From the NCBI GenBank assembly GCA_036377595.1, contig DASUYB010000029.1, forward strand, positions 18,942-82,941: 64,000 bases of DNA. Reading direction: 5' to 3'. This DNA comes from Longimicrobium sp. Lineage in GTDB: Bacteria; Gemmatimonadota; Gemmatimonadetes; Longimicrobiales; Longimicrobiaceae. The notes beneath the pieces were generated by a model. That model was not told the DNA's origin. It worked only from the letters and a program-made list of their open reading frames with translations, and searched no databases. Shown here piece after piece: positions 54,731 to 63,085 of this stretch (positions within the stretch are counted from its first letter, which is position 1; each line of letters opens with the position of its first letter). A program made the position numbers and the translations under genes.

Positions 54731-55756
54731 TCATACCCCGTCGAGCGCCGCAATCTCCGCGTCAGTTGCGGCGGCATACGTGTCTCCTCCGAGGTGGCGG
54801 TAGATCGCACCGGCCGCGCGGTAGGCCTCGCGCGCGTCTGCCGTCAGCCCCTGCGCCACCCGCAGCGCGGCCATCTCGCGCCACGCCTCGGCCCGCTCCA
54901 TCGACGGATCCGTCGCCAGCTCCAGCGCGTGCCCGGCCGCACCTTCCGCCGTGACGAAATCTCCCCCCAGCCGCGCGATCATCGCCCGGAGCCTGAAGAC
55001 GTCTGCCATCGCGTCCCGGTCGCCGACTGCCGCCGCGGCAGCCTCGGCCTTCTCGAGCGACGAGACGGCTTCGTCGAGCTCGCCGATCTGGATCAGCGCC
55101 TCCGCTCGATTTCCATACAGCTTGGCCAGCAGCGGCGACTTGGAGTGGCGCTCGGCGATCTCTATCCCGCGCGAATAGTAGATGTCGGCCTCCAGCCAGT
55201 CGCGCAGGTTCACGCAGGCCAGTCCCAGATTGTTGTACGTAAGGAGCGCGTTGCCGCTGTTCCCGGAGCGCACGAAAGAGCCGATGCTCTCCAGGTAGAG
55301 GGCGCGCGCCTCCCGCAGGTCTCCCAGGTAGTAGGCGATCACCCCCGCGTTCTGGGAGGCGAGCCCGGCGAGGTCGTCGTCTCCCACGTCGATGGCCCGC
55401 TCCAGTGCGCGGCGGTAGTAGGCGCGCGCTTCTTCCCAGCGGCGCTGCTTGAAGCGGATGATGCCCAGCACGTTCAGCGCGCGCCCCGCCGACTGGATCA
55501 GCCCCGACCGCTCGGCGATCTCGCGGCTGAGCTCCACCAGCTCCTCTGCCTCGTCGAAGCGCTCTTCCTGGATGAGCACGCGGGCCTGGCCGCGGAGCGA
55601 GTCGGCGGCCTGCTCCACCTCGCCCGTCAGAACGGCACGGCGGAAGGAGAGCGCATACAGGCGCGCCGCGGGGTCCCAGCGCCCCAGCTGCTCCTCCTCG
55701 TAGGCGCGCGCGGCGAGCTGGTCGGCCCGCTCGTGGCCGGCTTCAGGCGTGCTCAT
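54731..55756 (-). CDS. TPR protein coupled to a histidine kinase
   Basis: Protein of 341 residues, made almost wholly of TPR units from residue 10 to 320 (for example RALNVLGIIRFKQRRWEEARAYYRRALE near 85). No signal peptide or membrane helix, so cytosolic. Its ATG lies 14 bases inside the end of the kinase gene. Similar TPR proteins bind partners or act as sensor components; here it may modulate the kinase. No response regulator gene is next to it. Confidence 0.82.
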   Translation of the reverse strand: MSTPEAGHERADQLAARAYEEEQLGRWDPAARLYALSFRRAVLTGEVEQAADSLRGQARVLIQEERFDEAEELVELSREIAERSGLIQSAGRALNVLGIIRFKQRRWEEARAYYRRALERAIDVGDDDLAGLASQNAGVIAYYLGDLREARALYLESIGSFVRSGNSGNALLTYNNLGLACVNLRDWLEADIYYSRGIEIAERHSKSPLLAKLYGNRAEALIQIGELDEAVSSLEKAEAAAAAVGDRDAMADVFRLRAMIARLGGDFVTAEGAAGHALELATDPSMERAEAWREMAALRVAQGLTADAREAYRAAGAIYRHLGGDTYAAATDAEIAALDGV

Positions 55757-57422
55757 GCGGACGCACCGGCAGGCGCAGGGTGAAGGTGGAGCCGTGCCCG
55801 GGCGTGCTCTCCACCGTCAGGTCGCCGCCGAGGAGGCGGGCCAGCTTGCGCGAGATGGGCAGCCCCAGCCCCGTCCCCCCGCGCGACGTGGCGCCCACGA
55901 TCTGCTCGAACTCGTGGAAGATCCGCTCCTGGTTCTCGTGCGCGATCCCCGGGCCGGTGTCGGCGACGTGCACCTCGACCCATCCCATCCCCATCCCGTC
56001 CCCTGCCGGCCCCGCGCCGTCGTGCACGGCGGAGATCGTCACCTGCCCGTGGTCGGTGAACTTCACCGCGTTGGAGAGGAGGTTGATGAGGATCTGGCGC
56101 ACCCGGTCGGCGTCGGTCTCAATGGGCGGCAGCGGCGGCCAGGGCGCCACCTCCACCGCGATCTGCCGGGCGTCGGCCAGCGGCTCGATGGTGGCCAGCA
56201 CCTCCTCCACGATGGAGCGCACGCGTAGGGGGACGATCACCAGCTCCATCTTTCCCGCCTCGAGCTTGGACAGGTCGAGGACGTCGTTCACCAGGTGGAG
56301 CAGGTTGCGCGTGGACTTCTGCGCGCGCTCCAGGAACGACTTCACCTGCGCGGGGATCTCGCCCACCACGCCTTCCAGCAGCAGGCTCTGGTAGCCGAGC
56401 ACGGAGTTGAGCGGGGTGCGCAGCTCGTGGCTCATCGAGGCGAAGAAGCGGTCCTTGGCCTCGGTGGTCCAGCGCAGCTCCTCGTTGGCGCGCTCCAGCT
56501 CGCGGGTGCGCTGGGCCAGCGCGCCGTGCAGCCGCGCGTTGCTGATGGCCACCGCCGCGTGGCCGGCGAGGGTGAGCGCCAGGCGCGTGTCGCGCGGTGC
56601 CAGGTCGTACGGCCTGCGGTAGCCGATCACCAGCGCGCCGAAGGTCTCGCCGAAGAGCGCCAGCGGAACGCCGAGGCCGACCCGCATCCCCTCGGCCGCG
56701 TGATACGGCTCGGGAACGGCGCCGCCCCCGTCGGCCTGCAGCGTCAGCGGCTTGCGCGCCGCCGCCACCCGCGCGGCGAAGGGATCGTCCACCGCCCCCT
56801 CCACGCGCAGCCCGACGGCGGCGACGGTGCGGATGCGCCCTTCGGCCAGCGTGTTGACGGTGACGTAGTGCGCGCCCAGCAGCGTGCGGGTGAAGCGCGC
56901 CACCAGCGTCAGCACCTCGTCGGGGTCGAGCGTGCGGTTGGCGGCCAGGCCGAGCACGTGCAGCGCCTCGCTCTCCTCGGCGCGCTGGCGCAGGGTGTCG
57001 CGCTCCTCCTCGACCTGGCGGGCGCGGCGGTGGCGCCCTGCGGCCAGCGCGAACGCCTTCCCCAGCGCCTCCCAGCCGCCCAGCTCCGCGAAGGCGCCGG
57101 CGGGGGCCACGAGCACCAGCGCCCCGTCGTCGTCACCCAGCGGCAGCGCCAGCGCCTCGGCGTCCGCGTCCTCGGCCGCGTCGGCGGGGAAGTCGGGGCG
57201 GAGCGCGCGGACGGCGGGCGCGCCGGCCTCGCGCGCGAACGACGCCAGCGCGGGGGAGACGTGCGCGCCGCGCGGCCACGCGGCGGCCGGGGCGCCGTCC
57301 GCGTCCACCCACACGGCGCGGCGGACCGCGGCGCACTCCGCCAGCCAGCGGCCCAGCGCGCTCAGGGCGTCGCCGGGGTCGCTGCTCTCGTAGATGCGGA
57401 GGATCGCGTCGCGCAGGTCCAT
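55743..57422 (-). CDS. GAF-domain hybrid-free sensor histidine kinase
   Basis: Protein of 559 residues. Residues 1-145 are a variable N-terminal domain; 160-310 form a GAF domain (VTLVARFTRTLLGAHYVTVNT). A short coiled coil (LAQRTRELERANEELRWTTEAKDRFFASM) joins the kinase core: the phosphorylated His in SHELRTPLNSVLGY near residue 333, N box NLLSNAVKF near 440, G1 DTGPGI near 488 and G2 GGTGLGLPI near 517. No membrane helix, so a cytosolic sensor. Start taken at MDLRDAIL. The neighbouring TPR gene overlaps its end. Confidence 0.88.
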   Translation of the reverse strand: MDLRDAILRIYESSDPGDALSALGRWLAECAAVRRAVWVDADGAPAAAWPRGAHVSPALASFAREAGAPAVRALRPDFPADAAEDADAEALALPLGDDDGALVLVAPAGAFAELGGWEALGKAFALAAGRHRRARQVEEERDTLRQRAEESEALHVLGLAANRTLDPDEVLTLVARFTRTLLGAHYVTVNTLAEGRIRTVAAVGLRVEGAVDDPFAARVAAARKPLTLQADGGGAVPEPYHAAEGMRVGLGVPLALFGETFGALVIGYRRPYDLAPRDTRLALTLAGHAAVAISNARLHGALAQRTRELERANEELRWTTEAKDRFFASMSHELRTPLNSVLGYQSLLLEGVVGEIPAQVKSFLERAQKSTRNLLHLVNDVLDLSKLEAGKMELVIVPLRVRSIVEEVLATIEPLADARQIAVEVAPWPPLPPIETDADRVRQILINLLSNAVKFTDHGQVTISAVHDGAGPAGDGMGMGWVEVHVADTGPGIAHENQERIFHEFEQIVGATSRGGTGLGLPISRKLARLLGGDLTVESTPGHGSTFTLRLPVRPHEHA

Positions 57423-57624
57423 GCGGCGGAGACGGGTCGCCCGTCGCGGCACGGGTTCGGCGTGGGCCGGCCGCGCGGGGGGATGAAGCCCGAGGGGTGG
57501 AATCGGGTGATGCAGAAGAAGGTATCACCTTCTTTGGGCCGGAACAATCGTCGTGAAAGCTGTGCCAATCCGCGCGCTCCGCATCTCCCGCGCTCGTCCC
57601 CTCTCCTTTCACCAACGGCAGAAG

Positions 57625-57705
57625 TCACACGGAGGGAACGGAGGAAACGGAGGGAGATCGGTTCCGCACCGTCATCCCTCCGTTTCCTCCGTTCCCTCCG
57701 TGTGA
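57625..57705. repeat. Element E copy 2, perfect 31-base inverted repeat
   Basis: Arms TCACACGGAGGG... and ...CCCTCCGTGTGA are perfect complements over about 31 bases, with the same middle GATCGGTTCCGCACCGTCA as the copy at 10226. It lies between the kinase start region and the end of the ABC permease gene and is a likely terminator for the permease transcript. The gap 57423-57718 holds no gene. Confidence 0.85.
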
Positions 57706-57718
57706 TCCTTTCTCTTCC

Positions 57719-60319
57719 TCACTCGTCCCGCAGCGCCTCCAGCGGCGTGTGGCGGAAGACCTCGCGGCTGGCCCACCACCCGACCGCGCCGGCGAGCGCC
57801 GTCACGCCCAGCGCCAGCCAGAGCAGCGGCGGCAGGGGGAGCGCGAACTCCACCTTGAACAGCCACCTGGCCAGCGCCCAACCCGCCGCCGTCGCCAGCC
57901 CGATCCCCGCCACGCTGGCCAGGAAGCCGAGCGACAGGTACTCGGTGAGGAGGATGGCGCCGACCTGCCGCCGCGTGGCGCCGAGGGTGCGCAGCAGCAC
58001 GCTCTCGCGGATGCGCTGCAGCCGGCTGGTGAGCACCGCGCCGAGCAGGACGATGAATCCCGTCGCCACGCTGAAGCCGGCCAGGAAGCGGATGACGGCG
58101 GCCACGCGCCCCAGCACCTCGTCGAGCGCGGCCTGCACCTGCGTCAGGTCCAGGATGGCGACGTTGGGATTGTGGGCGACGACGTCCCTCTGCACTCGCG
58201 CACGCGCCGGCGCATCCGGAGCGCGTGCCAGCATCACCCAGGTGTGCGGCGCGTCCTTCAGCACCTCGGTGGGGAAGACGGCGAAGAAGTTGGGCTCCAG
58301 TCGCTGCCAGTCGACGTCGCGGATCGACGTCACCCGCGTGGGGATGCGCACGCCCTGTACGTCCCAGGTGATGACGTCGCCCAGCTTCACGTCCAGGTCC
58401 TCGACGATGGCCTTGTCGAGCGACACCTCGGCCATCTTCCGCCCCGCCGCCCCGCCGCGCCCCGGCCGCCAGAATCGCCCCTCCAGCATCTCCTCCGACG
58501 CGTTCAGCGTATCGCGGTACGTCGACCGGTACTCGCGGCGGACGGCCCACGGCTCGGGCCCCGAGCGCGCGCGGCCGTTGCGGTCGCGGTTCGACGGCGC
58601 GGGCGGGTCGTCGTCCCCCCGCGCGGGGCCGGGGCCGACGAGTTGCGCCGCCGTCTTCCCGTTGATGGAGTAGATGCGCATGGGGACGATGGCCGCCTGC
58701 TGCACGATCTCCGTGCGCTCGGCGCGGAGGGCCTGGCGGACGCCGGCCTGCTGCTCGTCCTGGACGTCGAAGAGGAGGAGATTCGCCCGCGTCTCGGCCG
58801 CGTTCAGCCGCAGCGGGCGCAGGAGGTTGTCCTGCGTCAGGTAGAGCGTGGCGAGGAGAAAGACGCCGAAGCCGAGCGCCAGGACGACGACGCGCGTCTG
58901 GTTCCCCGGGCGATGCAGGTTCGCCAGTCCCTGCCGGGCGGCGTACGGCAGCCCCGCGCCGGGCGTGCGGCGGACGAGCAGGGTGACGAGGAACGCGGCC
59001 AGCCAGAGCCCCAGCAGCGTCACCCCGATCCCCGCCGCGAAGCCGGCGCCGGTGCCGATGCCGCCGGCCTGCATCACCACCAGCGCGGCCACGCTGGCGG
59101 CCAGGAGGAGCGCGGCGGCCAGCGTCCAGACGTCGCGCACTCTCCGCGCGGGCTCCACGCGCCGGCGGATGGCCTCGAGCGGGGAGATGCGGCGCGTCGC
59201 CAGCAGCGGCAGCAGGGCGAAGGCGACGGCGGTCCACATCCCCACCCCCACGCCGGTGAGGACGGCGGCGAGGTCCACGCTCGTCCCCACCTGCACGGGG
59301 AGAAGGTCGGCCAGGAGGCGCGGGAGCACCCACTGGACGCCCATCCCCGCCGCCGCGCCGAGCGCCGCGCCGGCCAGCCCCATCGCGCCCGCCTGCAGCA
59401 GGTAGACGGCGATCACCTGCGGCGCCGTGGCCCCCAGGCAGCGGAGCGCGGCGACGGTCTCGCGCTTCTGCGCCATGTACGCGCCCATCGCGCTGGCCAC
59501 GCCGATGCCGCCCAGCAGCAGCGCGAAGGTGCCGACCAGGCCCAGGAAGTCGCCCAGGCGGCCGAGCGCGCGGTCGAGCTGGCGCTGCTGCTGCTCGGCC
59601 GTGCGCGCGCTGGCCCGTTCGCCGCGCAGCACGGGGCGGTGCGCCTCCACCCAGCGCGCCGCCTCGCGGGGCGACGTGCGGACGAACACGTCGTAGTCCA
59701 CGCGCGAGCCGAAGCGCACCAGGTTCATCTCCGCCACGTAGCGCGCGGGGACGTACACGGGTGGCGCGAAGAGCGAGCCGACGCCCACCTGCCCGGGGAT
59801 CTTCTCCAGCGTGCCGATCACCCGGAAGCGCGCGTCGCCCAGGGAGATGGAATCGCCCACCCGCGCGTCGAGGGCGGTGAGCAGCGCCGGCTCCACCAGC
59901 GCGTTGCGGCCGCCCTGCAGCGCCGGCCATCGCCCGGCGGGCGCCGTCTCGATCATCCCGTAGAAGGGATAGCCCGGCTCCACCGCGCGCACCTGGGCCA
60001 GCCGCGTCCCCCCGGTGCGCTCCAGTAGCGCCATCGACCCGAACGACGTCATCCGCGCCACCGCCGCGCCGGCGCGCCGCAGCGAATCGATCGCCATCTC
60101 CGTGCGCCTGCCGGGCTTGCGGTTGGTGGAGATGGCCAGGTCCGCCCCCAGCAGCGAGCGCGACTGGTCGCGCACCCCGGCCTCCATGTTCGCCGCGAAG
60201 CTCTGCGTCGCCACCAGGGCGGCTACGCCGAGGGAGATGGAGGAGAGGAAGAGGAGGAGCCGCCGGCGCGCGAAGCGGCTCTCGCGCCAGGCCAGGGAGA
60301 AGAGCGGGCGGAGGGTCAC
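57719..60319 (-). CDS. ybbP: YbbP-type ABC transporter permease
   Basis: Protein of 866 residues with ten predicted membrane helices in an FtsX/MacB-like arrangement: helix near 20-45, three at about 280-420, a central pair near 445-500, and three at the C-terminus (750-850), with periplasmic domains between. This duplicated FtsX layout is that of YbbP. GTG start overlaps the ATPase stop by four bases. No substrate is known; the E. coli counterpart lies beside tesA, as here. Probably moves hydrophobic molecules or acts on the envelope. Confidence 0.82.
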   Translation of the reverse strand: MTLRPLFSLAWRESRFARRRLLLFLSSISLGVAALVATQSFAANMEAGVRDQSRSLLGADLAISTNRKPGRRTEMAIDSLRRAGAAVARMTSFGSMALLERTGGTRLAQVRAVEPGYPFYGMIETAPAGRWPALQGGRNALVEPALLTALDARVGDSISLGDARFRVIGTLEKIPGQVGVGSLFAPPVYVPARYVAEMNLVRFGSRVDYDVFVRTSPREAARWVEAHRPVLRGERASARTAEQQQRQLDRALGRLGDFLGLVGTFALLLGGIGVASAMGAYMAQKRETVAALRCLGATAPQVIAVYLLQAGAMGLAGAALGAAAGMGVQWVLPRLLADLLPVQVGTSVDLAAVLTGVGVGMWTAVAFALLPLLATRRISPLEAIRRRVEPARRVRDVWTLAAALLLAASVAALVVMQAGGIGTGAGFAAGIGVTLLGLWLAAFLVTLLVRRTPGAGLPYAARQGLANLHRPGNQTRVVVLALGFGVFLLATLYLTQDNLLRPLRLNAAETRANLLLFDVQDEQQAGVRQALRAERTEIVQQAAIVPMRIYSINGKTAAQLVGPGPARGDDDPPAPSNRDRNGRARSGPEPWAVRREYRSTYRDTLNASEEMLEGRFWRPGRGGAAGRKMAEVSLDKAIVEDLDVKLGDVITWDVQGVRIPTRVTSIRDVDWQRLEPNFFAVFPTEVLKDAPHTWVMLARAPDAPARARVQRDVVAHNPNVAILDLTQVQAALDEVLGRVAAVIRFLAGFSVATGFIVLLGAVLTSRLQRIRESVLLRTLGATRRQVGAILLTEYLSLGFLASVAGIGLATAAGWALARWLFKVEFALPLPPLLWLALGVTALAGAVGWWASREVFRHTPLEALRDE

Positions 60320-60993
60320 GGTTCGCCGCTCCGCTCGTCCGACACCACGCGCCCGTCCGACAGGCGGATCACGCGCCGCGCGCGCGAGGCGAGATCCGCG
60401 TCGTGCGTCACCAGCACGAGCGTGGTCCCCAGCTCGCGGTTGAGCTCCATCAGCAGGTCGATCACCCGCTGCCCGGTGGCCGCGTCGAGGTTCCCCGTCG
60501 GCTCGTCGGCGAAGAGGATGCGCGGCTCGTGCACGAACGCGCGGGCGATGGCCACGCGCTGCTGCTCGCCGCCGGAGAGCTGCGCGGGAAAGTGGTGGCC
60601 GCGCCCGCCCAGCCCCACGCGCGCCAGGAGCTCGTCCGCGCGGCCGTTGGAGCGCTGGCCGCGCAGCTGCAGCGGCACCTCCACGTTCTCGCGCGCGGTG
60701 AGCGTGGGGATGAGTTGGAACGACTGGAAGACGAAGCCGATGCGCTCGCGCCGCAGCACCGCGCGCTGGTCCTCGCTCAGCCCGCCGATGTCGGTGCCGT
60801 CGAGCCGCACGGTGCCGCCGCTGGGGCGGTCGAGCCCCGCGAGGAGGCCCAGGAGCGTCGTCTTGCCGCTCCCCGACGGTCCGACGATTGCCACCGTCTC
60901 CCCCGCGTCCACCCGAAAGGTTACGTTCGTCACCGCGGCCAGCTGCTGCCCGCCGCTGCGGTACGTCTTGGACAGATCTTCTACGATGAGCAC
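60316..60993 (-). CDS. ybbA: YbbA-type ABC transporter ATPase
   Basis: Protein of 225 residues of the LolD/MacB/YbbA group. Walker A GPSGSGKTTLLG near 38-49, Q-loop FQSFQLIPTLT near 88, signature LSGGEQQRVAIARA near 143 and Walker B ILFADEPTG near 163, H-loop VLVTHD near 195. All catalytic residues are present. It starts with GTG at 60993, eight bases inside the divergent SGNH hydrolase start. Works with the permease encoded next. Confidence 0.92.
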   Translation of the reverse strand: MLIVEDLSKTYRSGGQQLAAVTNVTFRVDAGETVAIVGPSGSGKTTLLGLLAGLDRPSGGTVRLDGTDIGGLSEDQRAVLRRERIGFVFQSFQLIPTLTARENVEVPLQLRGQRSNGRADELLARVGLGGRGHHFPAQLSGGEQQRVAIARAFVHEPRILFADEPTGNLDAATGQRVIDLLMELNRELGTTLVLVTHDADLASRARRVIRLSDGRVVSDERSGEP

Positions 60994-61750
60994 GCTGCTC
61001 CGCCGGTTCCTGATCGTTGTGCCGACCTTCTGCACCCTGATACTCGGCTGCGGCCCCGAGGATCGCAAACCGTCGTCGCAGGCGCCGGAGGACACCGCCG
61101 CGATCTCCGCGAACGACGGCTCGGCGGAGGACCCCACCGGGAGCGCCGCGCGCACCGCCGGCCGCCGCGTGGTGATGTTCGTGGGTACGAGCCTGACCGC
61201 GGCGCTGGGGCTGGACCCCGACCTCGGCTTCCCCGCGCGCGTGCAGGCCAAGATCGACTCGGCCGGCCTGCCGTTCGAGGTGGTGAACGCCGGCGTCAGC
61301 GGCGAGGTCTCCGCCCAGGCGCGCGACCGCGTGGCGAAGTGGCTGGTGAAGCAGCCGTTCGACGTGATGGTGCTGGAGACGGGCGCCAACGACATGCTGC
61401 AGGGCCTCTCGCTCGCCGCGCTGCAGCGCAACATCCAGCAGATCGTGGACACCGTGCGGAAGGTGCGGCCGGACGCGCGCATCGTGCTGGCGGGGATGGT
61501 GGCGGCGCCGAACCTGGGCGAGCGCTACGGCCGCGAGTTCCGTGCGGTATACACCGGCGTCGCCGAGCGCGACTCCCTGCCGCTGATCCCGTTCCTGCTC
61601 GACGGCGTGGCGGGCCACGCGGAGCTGAACCTGGGCGACGGCATCCACCCCAACGAGCAGGGCCAGCGTATCGTGGCCGCCAACGTCTGGAAGGTGCTCG
61701 AGCCCGTCCTCCGCGAGCAGGCGGCCAAGGCGGCGGCGGGCGGTCCGTAA
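60986..61750 (+). CDS. TesA-like SGNH hydrolase lipoprotein
   Basis: Protein of 254 residues with a lipoprotein signal: MSTLLRRFLIVVPTFCTLILGC (Cys22), so periplasmic or outer membrane. The SGNH blocks are visible: MFVGTSLTAALGL near 64-76 (Ser in GTSLT replaces the usual GDSL), the Gly in NAGVSGEV near 102, VMVLETGANDML near 127 with Asn, and the catalytic D-x-x-H in GDGIHPNEQG near 222. Acts as thioesterase/lysophospholipase/protease-like in TesA. Its ATG overlaps the divergent ABC ATPase gene. Same divergent pairing as E. coli tesA/ybbAP. Confidence 0.88.
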   Translation: MSTLLRRFLIVVPTFCTLILGCGPEDRKPSSQAPEDTAAISANDGSAEDPTGSAARTAGRRVVMFVGTSLTAALGLDPDLGFPARVQAKIDSAGLPFEVVNAGVSGEVSAQARDRVAKWLVKQPFDVMVLETGANDMLQGLSLAALQRNIQQIVDTVRKVRPDARIVLAGMVAAPNLGERYGREFRAVYTGVAERDSLPLIPFLLDGVAGHAELNLGDGIHPNEQGQRIVAANVWKVLEPVLREQAAKAAAGGP

Positions 61751-61839
61751 TGGAGCTCGGCTTGATCGAATGGGCAGCTACTGTTATTTTGGACAAACTC
61801 CACAGATGAGTGGCAAACGAACTGAATTGCGAGGGAACG

Positions 61840-62052
61840 ATGGCGCCGAATTCCGGTCCGTACGATCGAGGCGACCGGTTGCCGCACGACAGTTCGGCTA
61901 CCGGCAGTGAGCCTGATCATCAGGCCCCTTCCAAGCGGAAGCGGGTCTCGTGGCTTGCTACGGCACGTTCGCTGAAGCTGCAGGGCCCTACCGATCTGTC
62001 CGTTCGACTCCACTCGTACCTGTACGGGGAGCCGGACGATGGCGAGGAATAG
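61840..62052 (+). CDS. VapB-like antitoxin
   Basis: Protein of 70 residues. N-terminal 35 residues are polar and disordered (DHQAPSKRKRVS); the C-terminal WLATARSLKLQGPTDLSVRLHSYLYGE is of the kind seen in antitoxins that pair with PIN toxins. ATG with GAGGGAAC upstream; a GTG ten codons earlier is possible. It overlaps the toxin gene by 14 bases. Confidence 0.75.
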   Translation: MAPNSGPYDRGDRLPHDSSATGSEPDHQAPSKRKRVSWLATARSLKLQGPTDLSVRLHSYLYGEPDDGEE

Positions 62053-62464
62053 AGTCTTCCTCGACGCCTCCTACGCGATCGCGCTATCCGTGGAAACGGA
62101 CGCGCATCATTCGGCCGCCGTCCAACTCTCTCGTCAGCTCGAATCGCGAGCGACGTTCGTGACAACGCGCGCGGTTCTGCTGGAGATCGGAAACGCGCTT
62201 GCACGAAGTCAGTTCCGTCGGGGATTGGTGAACCTGCTTACCGACCTCGAGGCGGATCCCGATGTCGAGATCGTACCTCTGTCTGACGAGTTGTACGCAA
62301 AGGGGTTAACCCTGCTGCGGACCCGACCGGATAAGCGGTGGGGTCTTACCGACTGCATCTCGTTCGTGGTGATGCAAGAGCGCGGATTGCTAGAGGCACT
62401 CACCGCTGATGAGCACTTCCGCCAAGCTGGCTTCCAACCGTTGCTCCGCAATCTGGCCAACTGA
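62039..62464 (+). CDS. PIN-domain toxin (VapC-like)
   Basis: Protein of 141 residues, PIN-fold ribonuclease. The acidic site is Asp9 in FLDASY, Glu49 in LLEIGNAL, and Asp105 in LTDCISF, with a further Asp in the last acidic motif TADEHF near 122. The order and spacing match VapC. The start is inside the antitoxin gene (14-base overlap), and the C-terminal end overlaps the following nucleotidyltransferase by 56 bases. Confidence 0.85.
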   Translation: MARNRVFLDASYAIALSVETDAHHSAAVQLSRQLESRATFVTTRAVLLEIGNALARSQFRRGLVNLLTDLEADPDVEIVPLSDELYAKGLTLLRTRPDKRWGLTDCISFVVMQERGLLEALTADEHFRQAGFQPLLRNLAN

Positions 62465-63053
62465 GATCGTTGGACCGATTCGCTGGCCGAACGAGGAGGC
62501 GCGTGTCTGGGTGGCGCAGTTGCTCACCGACACGAGAGTCGCCGTGGTCGTGATCTACGGCTCGGCAGTGCGGGCCGTTACGGAGAGCAACGACGTAGAT
62601 CTCCTCCTCGTCGCGGATACCGAACCTGCGTACGCGCCGCCGCTCGATGTCGATCTCCACTGGGTGGATGCTGCGCAGGTGGATTCGGCCGTCGCGGCGG
62701 GCGACGAGGTGCTCGGATGGGGGCTGCGCTTCGGGATTCCGCTGGTGGATCGTGAGGGAATCTGGGCGCGGTTGATCGAGCGTTGGGGAGATCTGCTTCC
62801 GTTCCCATCCGCCGCGGCGGCGGATGAGCGAGCACGTCGCGCCACCACCGCGGCCGAGGGTCTGCGCGCGGACGGCGATTGCGAGGCCGCCGACGAAGTG
62901 CTGCTGGCCGCGCTGACGCAACGCGCCCGTGCACGGCTCATCCGCGCCGGGATTTATCCCCTGTCGCGCCCTGAGCTGCCCGATCAGCTCGTCGAGTTGG
63001 GCGACGTCGATCTGGCGCGGCAGCTCACGGATCTGCTCAACGCCCGCATCTGA
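62409..63053 (+). CDS. Minimal nucleotidyltransferase-like protein
   Basis: Protein of 214 residues. It has a minimal nucleotidyltransferase site: VVIYGSAVRAVTESNDVDLLL near 47-67 with Gly51, Ser52 and Asp62/Asp64, and a third acid in DVDLHW near 82. The C-terminal half (about 130-214) is a helical domain of HEPN-like size (ARRATTAAEGLRADGDCEAA). So it may combine MNT and HEPN-like parts in one chain. ATG at 62409 lies inside the vapC gene; no later start is obvious. Context suggests an accessory of the toxin system. Confidence 0.65.
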   Translation: MSTSAKLASNRCSAIWPTEIVGPIRWPNEEARVWVAQLLTDTRVAVVVIYGSAVRAVTESNDVDLLLVADTEPAYAPPLDVDLHWVDAAQVDSAVAAGDEVLGWGLRFGIPLVDREGIWARLIERWGDLLPFPSAAAADERARRATTAAEGLRADGDCEAADEVLLAALTQRARARLIRAGIYPLSRPELPDQLVELGDVDLARQLTDLLNARI

Positions 63054-63085
63054 TCGCCCGTCCTGTCCTCACTCCCCGAAAACCG

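Noticed and set aside
60422..60985. N-terminal extension of the SGNH hydrolase frame through the ABC ATPase
   Set aside because: The frame is open but antisense to Walker A/B-bearing sequence; a lipoprotein signal begins at 60986, fixing the real start.
57719..61648. Minus-strand frame of 1309 residues joining the ABC ATPase region and the permease
   Set aside because: The part before 60319 is out of frame with the ATPase and opposite the SGNH hydrolase, and reads as Arg/His-rich nonsense. The permease proper starts at the GTG overlapping the ATPase stop.
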